From contig JAGCXN010000001.1 in assembly GCA_017961265.1 (NCBI GenBank), positions 1-51,433 of the forward strand: a DNA stretch of 51,433 nucleotides, given 5' to 3'. Every line of letters starts with the position of its first letter. The first letter of the stretch is position 1. The notes beneath the pieces were generated by a model that saw nothing but the letters and a program-made list of their open reading frames with translations, did no database searches and had not been told where the DNA came from. This document shows, in pieces, positions 26,300 to 38,900 of the stretch. Source of the DNA: Bacteroidales bacterium. Its GTDB lineage: Bacteria; Bacteroidota; Bacteroidia; Bacteroidales; WCHB1-69. A program made the translations under genes and the position numbers.

Positions 26300-26440
26300 A
26301 TGCGATTATACGATGAAAAGATGAAAAGATTACACCTATAACCTATCACCTATTACTTATCACCTATCACCTGAAAACCATAATATATAATAGTACAGAC
26401 GATGTGCACATCGTCTCCCGACAGCCGAAAAAAACATCAC
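26300..26440 (+). repeat. Composite repeat, left copy flanking the nucleotidyltransferase gene
   Basis: Blocks in order: GATTATACGATGAAAAGATG (about 26303-26328), heptamers of ACCTATA/ACCTATC type (about 26334-26372), CTGAAAACCATAATATA (26372-26388) and the palindrome GTACAGACGATGTGCACATC… (26393-26422). The same blocks in the same order recur at 26748-26940. Confidence 0.85.
26393..26422. repeat. Variable-core palindrome, copy C
   Basis: Inner palindrome AGACGATGTGCACATCGTCT with the GTACAGACG arm and CGTCTCCCGAC on the right. Same format as copies A and B (GTAGAGACG arms) but with core ATGTGCACAT. Confidence 0.8.
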
Positions 26441-26448
26441 CTATCACT

Positions 26449-26745
26449 ATGGATAAAAAACAGGCTATAATGCTGGCCAAACAATACAAAGAGTATATCG
26501 CCGGCTGGTTCGACGGGCCAAAAGTATATCTCTATGGCTCCTACAGCAAGGACTGCGCCCGTAAGGACAGCGACATTGACGTGGCTGTGGTGATACCCGA
26601 ATTAAACGGTGATTTTTTACAGACACTCACAAAACTATGGACCGCCTCGCGCAAGGTCAGCACCCTGATTGAACCCGTGCTGATTGAAGAAGCCCATCCC
26701 AGCCCCCTCTACGACGAAATTATGACTACTGGCATTGCCGTATAA
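26449..26745 (+). CDS. Minimal nucleotidyltransferase (MNT-type) protein
   Basis: 98 residues from ATG 26449. A longer reading from a GTG at 26404 would translate the flanking palindrome and is rejected. Polymerase-beta-like nucleotidyltransferase motif: YLYGSYSKDCARKDSDIDVAVVI, with Gly30-Ser31 and catalytic Asp42 and Asp44. MNT proteins often partner with HEPN toxins and can AMPylate them; here no HEPN gene is adjacent. It is bracketed by two copies of a composite repeat. Confidence 0.88.
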   Translation: MDKKQAIMLAKQYKEYIAGWFDGPKVYLYGSYSKDCARKDSDIDVAVVIPELNGDFLQTLTKLWTASRKVSTLIEPVLIEEAHPSPLYDEIMTTGIAV

Positions 26746-26747
26746 AA

Positions 26748-26940
26748 ACGATGAAACGATTATACGATGAAAAGATGAAAAGATGAAACGATGAAAAGAT
26801 AACCTATAACCTATAACCTATTACCTATCACCTATCACCTCTAACCTATCACCTATAACCTATAACCTATAACCTGAAAACCATAATATAACCATAATAT
26901 ATATGTACAGACGATGTGCACATCGTCTCCCGACCACCGA
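26748..26940 (+). repeat. Composite repeat, right copy flanking the nucleotidyltransferase gene
   Basis: Same blocks as 26300-26440 but expanded: GATGAAA/GATTATACGATG units (26750-26800), about eleven heptamers mostly ACCTATA (26801-26876), CTGAAAACCATAATATA and a partial duplicate (26875-26900), then the palindrome (26905-26934). ACCTATA in tandem gives TAA on one strand and TAG on the other. Confidence 0.85.
26905..26934. repeat. Variable-core palindrome, copy D
   Basis: Identical in its 30 bases to copy C (26393-26422). Lies 37 bases before the start of the 4930-aa protein gene. Confidence 0.8.
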
Positions 26941-26970
26941 AAATTAATCAATAACTAAATCCTATAAATT

Positions 26971-29900
26971 ATGAAAGCACCTTTATCACTTTCAAAACAA
27001 TCTTCAAAATGGCAATGGCTCCTCGCCAACTGCTTGATCCTCTTCGCCCTGCTTGTACCAACAGGACTGAAGGCACAAACAACCGTAGATATTGGTACAG
27101 GAACTTCAACAGGATATTATCCTATTCCTGGATTTTGGGGATATCAATATGATGTGTATCTTTATACCCCATCAGAGGCTACTATCTTAAATAGCAATCT
27201 GACAATCAGCAAAATCGCATACCAAATATATTCCACTAGTAGTACTACCAATATAGCCGGATGGCAAATATGGGTGAAGGATGTTGATGCAAGCTACACA
27301 TTGTCTTCCAGCACTGCCTTTTCTACTTTTACGTCAGGAGCAACACAAGTATATAATACTACCAGTGGAACGATTTCTTCCACTGGATGGTACACATTGA
27401 ATTTATCGACCCCATTTCAGCACACAGCAGGGAAGGCTTTGCTCGTAGCAGTTCGCGGTGTTGGATGTACTTCAAGTGGTGGCTGTGGTCGAAATTGTTA
27501 TTATACTTCTGTTAGTAACACCCACTGGTACAAACACCAAGACAGCAGCGACCCAGGAACATCTACTACAGGATCTGTGGATAACTATCGAGCAAATATC
27601 AGACTGACATATACGACCGGTGGCGGCGGCACAACAGGCCCATCTATCAATTTGGCTAGCAACCTTAATCGGACCATCGAATGTGGCACTACCTACAACT
27701 TCTACGACTCTGGCGGACCAAGCGGCGACTACGCCGCTTCTGAAGATTATACCGCCACTTTCACCTCCAGCGGTAACATCACTCTTACGTTCTCAAGTTT
27801 TTCCACAGAGAGTGTTTCATGGGACTATATGTATGTGTACGACGGAACCTCTTCAGGTACAACACTCATTAATAAGGCAGGAGGATCAACGATACCTTCC
27901 GCTGTCACTGCCACCAGCGGCACTATGACCGTTGTGTGGCACTCTGATGGATCTGTCGTTTATCCCGGTTGGGCCGCCACCATCACTGCTAGCGGTTGCG
28001 TTTCCTGTGCCAAACCAAACAATTTATCCGTCAGCAATTTGGGGGCTTCTTCTGCTACTATTTCGTGGAGCGGTAGCGCCTCAAGCTACAATTTGCGCTA
28101 TAAAACCTCCAGCGCTACCTCGTGGACAACGCTGAGCAATATAACCAGCACCAGCCGGGCATTGTCCGGCCTCTCCTCCAATACTACCTATCAGGTAGAA
28201 GTGCAGGCGGTATGCAGTTCCTCCGACCAAAGTGCATGGTCAAATACATTCAGTTTCACCACGACCATGACACCCACAGCCATTGGCAATGGCTGGAGCG
28301 ACAATTTTGAAGGCTCCAATAACTGGGCTTTTGCGAATGGAAACCAGACCAATAAGTGGGTCCTCGGCACCGCCACCAATAACGGAGGCTCCAAATCCCT
28401 CTACATTTCCAACGATGGGGGATCCAGTAACTCCTATACAATGACATCGGTTCAAATATCATATGCCTATAAATTATTCTCATTCACAAGTGGCTCCTAT
28501 ATTTTCTCCTACGACTGGAAAACATACGGAGAAGGTAGCTATGACTACCTTCGCGTGTGGCTTGCCCCTGCAACGGCCACTTTTACCGCCGGCCAGCTTC
28601 CTGATGGAACCACTTCGCTCTATGATTATACTAGCACAACACCCAGCGGCTGGACTTCCCTGGACGGCGGAAGTAAGCTGAATCTGCAGTCCTCATGGCA
28701 AAACCAGACCGTACAGAATGTAAGTGTGTCTGCAGGCAACTACTATTTGGTCTTCATGTGGGCAAATGACGGTAGTTCTGGAAGCAATCCTCCCGCCGCC
28801 ATTGACAACGTGACTATCACACCGCCTCCTACCAATGTCACCATTAATGTAAGTGCCGGCACTGGCGGCAGCGTGTCGGGCGGCGGAGTCAAGACATATG
28901 GCAGCTCCGTCACCGTCACCGCTAACCCGGCCTCCTGCTACAACTTCGTAAGCTGGACCGAGAACGGCACTGTGGTGTCCACAAACGCTTCCTATACCTT
29001 CACCGCACAGAATGATCGCAATCTTGTGGCGAACTTCGAGGAAGTGCCGTGGCAACCCACCCTCACCTCCAACCCCTCCGCTACCACCTGCATCACACAG
29101 GGTACACCCGTCACCCTCACGGCTGGTATCACAGGGGTGAGTAATGCCAACTCCCTTGCCGAATACACCTTTGCCACCGGCACGGATGCCTCAAAATGGT
29201 ACACACTGACGAATACAACCAACCTTATCACCTCATCTGGCGATAGCTATGCCTCCAGCCTTCAAGATATTGGTTTCGCCTTCCCCTTTGCTGGAACCAA
29301 TTACACCCAGTTCTCGGTAAATTCTGATGGAAATCTCCGTTTAGGTTCGACGGTTACAGGAACATCTTATTATAGTACTCCTTTTAGTTCATCCTCCGCA
29401 AACTATAACAATCCCAAAATTAATGGGATGGGATTTGATGGCTATTTTGACATTTCAACCTATAACAACCACGTTTACAAGCAAGTTTTCGGCACTGCCC
29501 CCAATCGTGTGTTGGTGGTGGAATTCCGTGAGTCTCCCTATAGTTCAAGTTATAGAGCCAACGTATGGAACTGGCAGGTTCAGCTAAGCGAGAACGGTGA
29601 CATACAAATTGTCTATGGTTCCACAGCACCTGGTTCCTATGGTTCTTCGAACCAGATAGGATTGTGCGTAAGTGCTTCAGACGGATGGACTATCAATACC
29701 TCCACGCATACACCAGCCCATTTCACGGCAGGGACCTCCACGACCAATGCCAGTGCCAATTCATGGCCAGGCGTCAACCGCTACTACCGCTTCACGCCCC
29801 CGACAGTTCAAGCTGACAGCTACGCTTGGAGCGCTGTCGGTACGGCAGGAACCCCCTCTGGCAGCACCTACAGCGTGACACCCACACAGTCAGCCAACCG

Positions 29901-32900
29901 TTATACCGTATCAGTTACCTATGAGGGCTGCACCCGATCCACCAACACGACCATAACCGTACAGGATGCCACACCTACCGGCCTCACTTTCTCAAATGTG
30001 ACTACCAACCGCGCCACCGCATCATGGAACGCCGGCAGCGCCACAAGCTGGGAGTACTGCTACGACGGGACCAACTGGCATAGCACCACCTCCAATACCG
30101 TGACCCTTACGGGGCTCACCATCGGTACTCTCTATCATTTCCAAGTGAGAACCGCCAGCTCCGCATGTCCCAGCGGAATCGCTGCGGGTGACTTTGAGAC
30201 CGCCTGCACCGCACGCTCCCTCACATGGAACGACGGCGGCAGCAGCATCAACCTCCATCCGTTTGAAACAGCTCAAATACCGGCTAACGTCTCCACCGGT
30301 GGCGGCACCATCACCTATACTTCATGGGATCCCACTGTGGCCACCATCGATGAAAACGGTACTTTGACCGCCCTGCGCCCAGGCACCACCACCATTACTG
30401 CCGAAGTGCCCGTGGACGACCCCTATTGCGGCTATATCATCACCCGTAACATCACCGTGAACGCCTGCCCCGAAATCACCCTCGGCAGCGGCACCACCAA
30501 CAATGCTAATCTGCCGTCGTACTACAACAACAGCTACTCCCTCTCCGAACAGCTCTACAGCCCCTGCGAAATCGGCAAGGCCGGTACCATCAGCAGCATC
30601 GCCCTCTACAACAGCAACAGCTCCAACACCACCAACCGCAAATTCGACATCTACCTCGTCCACACCGACAAGAACTCCTTCAGCAGCACTTCAGACTGGA
30701 TCCATCCGACTGCTGCCGACAAAGTGTATAGCGGCACCGCCAACACCACCTTCGCAGCCAACGGCTGGACTACCATCTATTTCGACACCCCGTTCGAGTA
30801 TGACGGTATTCACTATTTGGCCTTGATTATGGACAACAATATGGGATCCACCTCCACCAGTGCCAATTTCCGTACCTATGCCGCTGAAGAAAGCCTATCT
30901 CAAGCACTTAGAATCAACGGAACTACCGACTATAACCCAACCAGCATTACCACTGCCGGTAACCTTCATCAAATAAAGAATCAGGTGAAGTTCGGCATCT
31001 GCAACCAAAATGACGTGACCACTACGGTCTCCATCGCAGCCACAGCAAACCCGACTGGCGGCGGCACCATTACAGGAACGGGCAGCTACGACCTCTGCGA
31101 AACCGTCACCCTCACCGCCACTCCTGACCCGTGCTACCGCTTCGTGCGCTGGACTGAAAACGGCACTGCTCTTCCTGCAAATGCCACCAGCACCGCCATT
31201 TCGTTCAAAGCGACAAAAGACCGTACTTTCGTGGCCGTCTTTGAAGAGTGGGGTGTAAGCCTCGCCGCCAACGGACAGGCCAGCGACATCACCGTGGATC
31301 GCGGCAGCGAAGTGACCCTTACCGCCTCCACCTCTCCGGCACCGCCGGTAACCCCCACCTACACATGGGCTGTGACCGCAGGCACCGAAGGAGCCATAGG
31401 CACTAATGATCGAACCTATGTGGTTAATCCCGAAGAGGTGACAAACACCTATACCGTGACTGCCGAGGTAAACGGCTGCCAGAAGAGCGCCACTCGCACC
31501 GTCACCACCCGCTGTCCCGCTCCCACCAATCTCCAAGTGACCTACACCGCCAACGGTGCCGAAATCACGTGGGACGGCGACGCCGACAGCTACAACGTGC
31601 AATACAGCACCGATGGCGGTTCTTATACCGAAACCCTCTTCTCTGATGATTTTGAAAATGGATTGGACCGCTGGACCCTGATTGATAACGACGGCGACGG
31701 CTACCCGTGGATGAGCCTTAGTAACTTAACCGACTATACTACCTCTTACTCATCAGTGAGTAGTTGGGCTCACAACGGAACCAATGCTGCCCTCAGTGGT
31801 TCCTTCATCAACGGTCCTGGTGCCCTATCCCCTGACAACTACCTTATTTCACCCCAAATCACTTTGGGTGGAACACTCACCTTCTATGCAAGATCTTTGG
31901 ACGCAGACTGGCCAGAACATTTTGGCTTAGCTGTATCCACCACTAATACTAATGTCAGCGCCTTCACCACTATCCAAGAATGGGACACCTATGAAGACAC
32001 TGAATACCATCTTTACACAGTTGATCTCAGCAATTATAGTGGACGAGGCTATATCGCATTCCGCAATTTCGACGTGACAAACCAATACATTGTTATCATT
32101 GATGATATCAGTATTACACGAGAAGTGCAGGCTGAGCCATACACTTCCGATCCCGAAACCGTAACCAGCAACGCCTATACCCTCACTTGCATCGGTTCTA
32201 ACGCTCACACCGTACAGGTACAAACAAACTGCGGCATTGACCTGAGCGAATGGAGCGAGGTAATTGTAAATCCGAACGGTGGAGGTGGTGATGTTACGAT
32301 TGGTGACGGAACAAACACCTACTATTACTATCCTGTTAATATGTACTATAACTATTCCCTTACCCAGCAGCTATATACAGCTGATGAGATTGGAACAGCA
32401 GGCCCCATCAACTCCATTAGTTTCTACTATGACTACACAAGCAGCTTCTCTCTGCCAGCAGTTGAGCTTTATATGAAAAATGTAAGCAGAACTTCCTTTG
32501 CAAGCAATACTGATATGGAGCCCGTTGCAAACAGCGATATGGTGTGGACAGGTACTTTTTCCGCATCTGCTGCAGGTTGGGTGACTATTGATCTCACCAC
32601 TCCGTTCCAGTATGACGGCACCAGCAATCTTCTTGTGTGCATGCGTGACCCGACTGACGACTATCCTGGTTCTTCATTTAAATTCCGCACACATGTGACA
32701 GACAGTTACAGCGGCATACATTGGTATAGCGATTCTTATACTCCGTCTATTGGGACTACTTCATTTGACGGTAGTAAGTCATATACACAATACCGCAACA
32801 ACATCAAACTTACAATAGGGTCATCCGTACCTAGCACCTCACCTGGCGGCGCCATCGCCAGCAGCACTAATGTCACCGCTATCGATGTCTGCGCAAGCCA

Positions 32901-35900
32901 GACACAACCTATTGTCATCGAATCAGTGGTTGGTGTGAGTAACGGACATTACAAATGGTACCGCAACGGCGTGGAGATTCCGGCCAGCGACACCGATTCC
33001 TACACCATCACCTCCGATGAGTTGCAGAGCCTCGATCCCGGCACCTACACCTACACTCGTGAAGCCTACAACGTCTGTACAGAGGCATGGGAACCCTCCG
33101 AAGGCGCATACACCATCGACATCGCCCCAGCACCTACCTACCCTGATATCGTAGTCACCGGCTATGAAGAACCTATCGTCTGCGGCAATGAAGCCACCCT
33201 TTCTGTGAACACCCACCGCGACGACCTCACCCACTACTGGTATGCCGATGCAGAATGTACCATCCCCATCGGTACCAGCTCCGACGGAACCGGCGTGGGC
33301 GACGCTATCACCTTCAATGTGTACGAAGACACCACTATCTGGCATCAGATACAAGAAGAATCTACACCCACAACTGAGACCGTAACATTCTTGCAACAAA
33401 ATTGTGACAATTCGGATTTCAACGGCTGGAGGATTTCTACTAGCACAGAAGATCAATGGGAGGTGGGTAGTGGTTATCCCTCTAGTTATAATTATTCCAC
33501 TCATTCTGGTAGTTATTGCTTTCAAATTTATGGACAAAGAGCAGAGGAATGGAGCTATCTCTATACCCCCACACTGGATTTAAGCAATTGTTCAGAAGTC
33601 ACTCTCACTTTCTGGTACGCAAATGCCGAATGGGCTGGCGACATTGATTATTTGGCTGTTATTTACTCTACCGATGGTGGAAATAATTACACGCAACAAT
33701 GGATTACCCAAGCTGCACATAGCAGCTGGACTTCACAGACTCTCACTCTTCCCGGTGGAAGCGCAAACTTTGTGATTGCTTTTGCAATGTATGACAACTA
33801 TGGGTATGGTGTTGTTTTGGATGACATACAGGTCACAGGAGTCGAAACCATATCTAACTACATCTGTCCTTCCACAGCCGAGCCTATCACGTTGCACGTA
33901 AGCGATCTGCCGACACCCGAAGTGCAGGCTGCCAATGTAACTACCCCGTGCGGTGTGCCCGTCACCCTCTCCGTGGGCAACAACTACGACGAGAACCTCC
34001 ACTACGAATGGAGCTTCAACGATACTGAGTTCGCCACCGAGAACATTGTCGGTGAAGGCCGCAGCATCACCATCAGCCAGCCCACCAACGCAGACGGCTA
34101 CAACTACTATGTGAGATGCTACGTCATCAAGAACAATAACGAGCATGGCTGCGAATCTGCGTATGCCACCGTCCACGTCACCGTGGAGGATGCTCCCGAA
34201 TTCACCTACACTCCTGAAACCTCCATCTGCGGCGACAATGTCACCCTCTCTCTCGAAAACACCGTGGAAGGCTACACCTACGACTGGTATCAGGATAATG
34301 AACCCGTCAATACTGGCCTCAACCTCTTGCTCGAAAATCTTACTGAGAACACCTCCTTTGTCATTAACTACTACCCCACCGACAATACCCAGATGGAAGC
34401 CTGCTATAAGGAAAAAGAGATAACGGTCACCCTCCGTCCGATCATTGCTCCTGTTGTGGCTATCTCCGGCTATGCAAAAGATGCTGAGAACGACATCTAC
34501 TACTGCGGTACACCTCTCACCTTCACTGTCACCAACGACACCGCCGACATGGCCAACTTCGACTATGTATGGTTCAGCGATGAGGCTTGCACCCAGACCC
34601 TCAACGGCGGCAGCAGCAACCGCGAGCTCAACATCGGCAATCTCAACAACCTTGAGGACCGCACCGTCTATGTGAAGGCCTGCCGTATGAACACCAACCT
34701 CTTCGAGCCTCAATCGGCAGCCTGTCTCTCCAACGCCACTTCCGCCTCCATCACCATCGCCCCGATCGATCCCGTTGTGAACGCCTACTACCTGATTGAC
34801 CCGTTCACTTTCGAGACTGCTACCAAGGTCGATGTCTGCCAAGATGAAACCATCGAACTCATCGGCAGCAACGATTACAGTGGCACTATTCTTGGCGATG
34901 CTGTTGACGATCAAGAGATCGAAAACAAATTAGTATGGTACCGTACCGACGGCAACGGCGACAGCACCATGGTTGGCGTCACCGATAACGAAACGGCTTT
35001 GCAAGTAAGCGAAAGCGAACCCGGCACCTACTACTACTACGCCTTTGCAGTGGGCCACGCCACACAGGACGAGGTCTCTAACAGTGACATCACTACCACT
35101 TGGAACGGTGTGGAAACCGACAAGGGAACTGCCCTCGCCTTCAATGTCACCAGCCCCAACTACACTATCTACCTCAACTCACTCGAAGTGTATCCCTATG
35201 ATGACAACAACGCCACCAATGTGACTGTTTACTACGCACAGACTGCCAATGCCGATCCTAAGGACGAAGATGCCGGCTGGGCACAGGTCGGAACCTACCA
35301 GATTATGAAGAACGGCAACAATGCTGTGCCGATCGTCCTCAACAACAGTGCCGACGAAGTTGACAATTCCATTGTAATTCCTGCCAACAGCACTTACACC
35401 ATCTATCTGTCGGCAGACAACGACCTCTACTACAACATCCACAGCGACGACAACCCGAGAAGAGCATCGGATCCGATCAGCGGTGCTGGTCTCCTCTCCG
35501 GTACAGCTTATGGATTCGGCAGCAACTGTAACCAAAACTTCCCGGTTCCCACTTGTGCTTCCGAACAGTCCAAGATGGAATTCGCCGGAAAGCTCAACCT
35601 CACTCTGTATGGTGGCAACTTCTGCTTGTCAGAAAACTCAGAAAACCACTACGCAGTGGATACGGTAGTCGTACACGAGCAATCCACCACGCCCAAATTG
35701 GAGATCTCCAACAACCAGTACTACGTATGCCATGGTGATGATCCTATCACTCTGACAGCTACTGCCACAGTGACTGGTGATGATATCTCCTACGTTTGGA
35801 TGATGGATGGCGAAACATTCGCCACCACTACTGAAAACTACATCGAAGTTCCGATTCCCGACGATGAAGAGATTACGTCAGTCGAATACAGTGTGGTTAT

Positions 35901-38900
35901 CAGCTCTCTCACCTGCGAAATGACCGATCCTGGCTCTGTCACCCTCAATATCTCCGTGGTTCCGGGAGTTGAGGACATCGTCAGCGACACCCTCTGTGCT
36001 CCGGCTAACATCAGCCAGCTCAGTCCCTCTGTAGAAGGTGAAGAATTCATCGAAGAGATGGGTTGGCAGTATGCCGACAGCGAAGACAGTGAAGAGTGGA
36101 CCACCCTTGAGGATGTGACCCACCTCACCAGCGAGCTCAGTGGCAAGTATTTCCGTTTCTTCGCCAGCACCCCCTGCATCACAGGCTACAGCAACGCCGT
36201 GGTCTTTGTGATTGACTCTGTCCCCTACTACGATGAAGACGCTCTGAAGACGCCCGATCCCATTTGCGCCGGTGCCGCCTTCGATTGGGAAGGCAACAAT
36301 GCCGTGCCGAACCACATCAACAACAGCGGTCGTGAGACCCGTTCCGGCTGGAACCTCTTCGCCGGCGGCCAGCTCACCACCCTCACTGCTGACTTCCAGT
36401 TCGAATTCCACGGCATCCAATCCGACTACTACCAGTACAATTGTTACTATGTATCCCGTTGCGGTGACACTTGGGACTCCATCGTAAGCAACACCGTCAC
36501 CATCACCATTTGGGATGTGCCTACTATTGACAACGACATCATTATCGGCAACAAGCCCGTCTGCGCCGGCAATCCGATCAGCATCGACGCTCCTGCGTTC
36601 ACACCTTACGGCGAAGTCATCGCCCACGGTTGGGAGTATGCTGACTTCCCGGGCGCCAACCATTACACCCGTCTCTCCGACGGTGTGGATATCATGGACG
36701 GCGACTTCACCCTCGGCTACGACATGAACGGCAAGTTCGTCCGCTACTATGTGGAGACCCAGTGCGGTACCGCTGTTTCCAACTCAGTACAGTTGGCCAT
36801 CACCGCTCAACCGCAACTGTCCAACCTCACGACTCCGGAAGCCATCTGCGACGGCACTCCGTTCACGCTGGATGCTCCTGAGGTGACCGACAACGGCGGC
36901 CTTGACATCATCAACGCCGACTGGTACGTCATCATCGGCCAAGACGATCCCGCCAAGGTTGATGCCGACGCCACCATTACCGAAGAGTGGAACAACGCCC
37001 GCCTCTTCTACCTCGTGGAGAACGAATGTGGCATCACTTCCTCCGACACCATCACGCTGACCGTCAACCCGGCCATCGGCCTCAAAGCCTATGCAAGCCT
37101 TGACGGTGACACTGAGCTGGAAGGTAACGGCTGCTTCGGTCCTGACTACTACCTCGTCGCCCAGACCAACGACATGGAGAATGTCGAGTTCGCATGGTCG
37201 AACCAGATGACCGGCGAAGTCGTCACCCTCGAACGTCCGGAGGCCGGCACCTACGAATACACAGTTATCGCCACAATGGGCACGGGTTGTGAAGCCACCG
37301 CTACGGTGACCTTCACCGTCAACGAACTCATGCACAAAGACACTACCGTCAATGTGTGCTTGGGCGAACTCCCCTACACCTTCGACAGCGAGCGTCAGGA
37401 TGCCATCTTCGAAAACGGCGGCGACTACGAACTGAACTATCAGGTCGGTGCTGAGGGCTGCGACTCCGTCGTCACCCTGCACCTGAACGTCTATCGTCCC
37501 ACCATCGAGCACACCAACATCCACCTCTGCGGTGGCGAAAGCTACACTTGGGAAGTAAACGGTTTGACTTACGGCGGTGCCGGCATTGCTGACACGACCC
37601 TCATGGACACCGTATATGTTAAAGGTACGACGTGGATCAGCGACCTCGGCAACCACGAGGCGTGCGACTCCGTCATCCAGACCTTGCGTGTGGTCATCTC
37701 CGACGGTCTCTTCATCGACATTCCGAACGATGACTTCACCGTGGCCGTGGGCGAACAGGTTTCTGCCGTCGCCAACGTGCGCATGGGTTGCCAGCCGACT
37801 GCTGCCAAGACGATTATGTCCTACCAGCTCTACAAGGACGGCGAACCGGTTGACGATGCCAACCGTTATGGTGCACTGAACTTCACCACCTATCTGCCGC
37901 AACAGAACAGTCACTTCAGCACCGACATTGCAGAAGGCAACGGCAATATCCCGGGTACCACCTTCAATGTCTATAACTACGCATTCAATTACTTCTATGC
38001 AAACTTCTTCGATGAAATCGAGAACCAGATCACAGCTACTTGGAACGAGCCTGGTGAATACGAAATCAAGTTCGTGGTGGCTGAGATGACCAATGGTCAG
38101 GATTTCCCGATGACCTATCCGACAACGGTGAACGGCACGGCCACGCAGATTCCTATGGGTGGCGCTGGTTCGACGCCCACCGGCCTCACGCTGACTGACA
38201 CCGCAAGCATCGTCTTCCACGTGGATGGCGAGCCTGTAGAGGAAGAAGAGACCGAACCCACCGCGAACTATAAGGGTCACCTCGACATCGACACCACCGT
38301 CTTCACACAAGACATCAACGCCACAAGCGAATTCACACTCAGCATTGTTCCTGATGCTGCCAATGAACCGACGAAGTTGGCTGTTGACTACGAAATCTAT
38401 CGTAACGACGAGATGGTCGCCACCGGCGCTTACGGCAATGTACACTTCCAGACGAAGGTACAGCGTCTGAACCGCTGGTTCGGCAACGACCTGACAGGTG
38501 CAAACGGTTCCATCCCGGCCAACACCTTCACCATCGTCTATCACAATTACGACTACTTCTACAACCACTTCGCTGAGAACACCGAACACCAGTTCACCGC
38601 TGTCTGGAACCAGCCGGGTGAATACAAGGTGAAGTTCATCCTCCGCGAGCGTACGGCAGGTCAGGATATCCCGCTGCCCTACAACGCCAATGGCGACATG
38701 CTGATCGGCGGTCACGGCTCCGCTAACGGTGCCATCGTCGCTTCCGACTCTGTCGTCTTCGTGGTCAAGGGCGAAACCGTCACCCTCGAACTCGACGAGA
38801 CCATCTGCGAGGATAATCTCCCGTTCGAGTACAACGGCCTCACCTTCACCGAATCTACGACCGACCCGGTTACCATCCCCGATGTGAACGGCCTTTATGA

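Noticed and set aside
26404-26448. Upstream GTG start for the nucleotidyltransferase, adding 15 residues
   Set aside because: Those codons lie in the dispersed palindrome and the linker after it. ATG 26449 gives the normal MNT start.
26300-26940. Possible CRISPR array
   Set aside because: The repeats are 7-bp tandem units and palindromes without regular spacers of 30 or so bases, and no cas genes are present.
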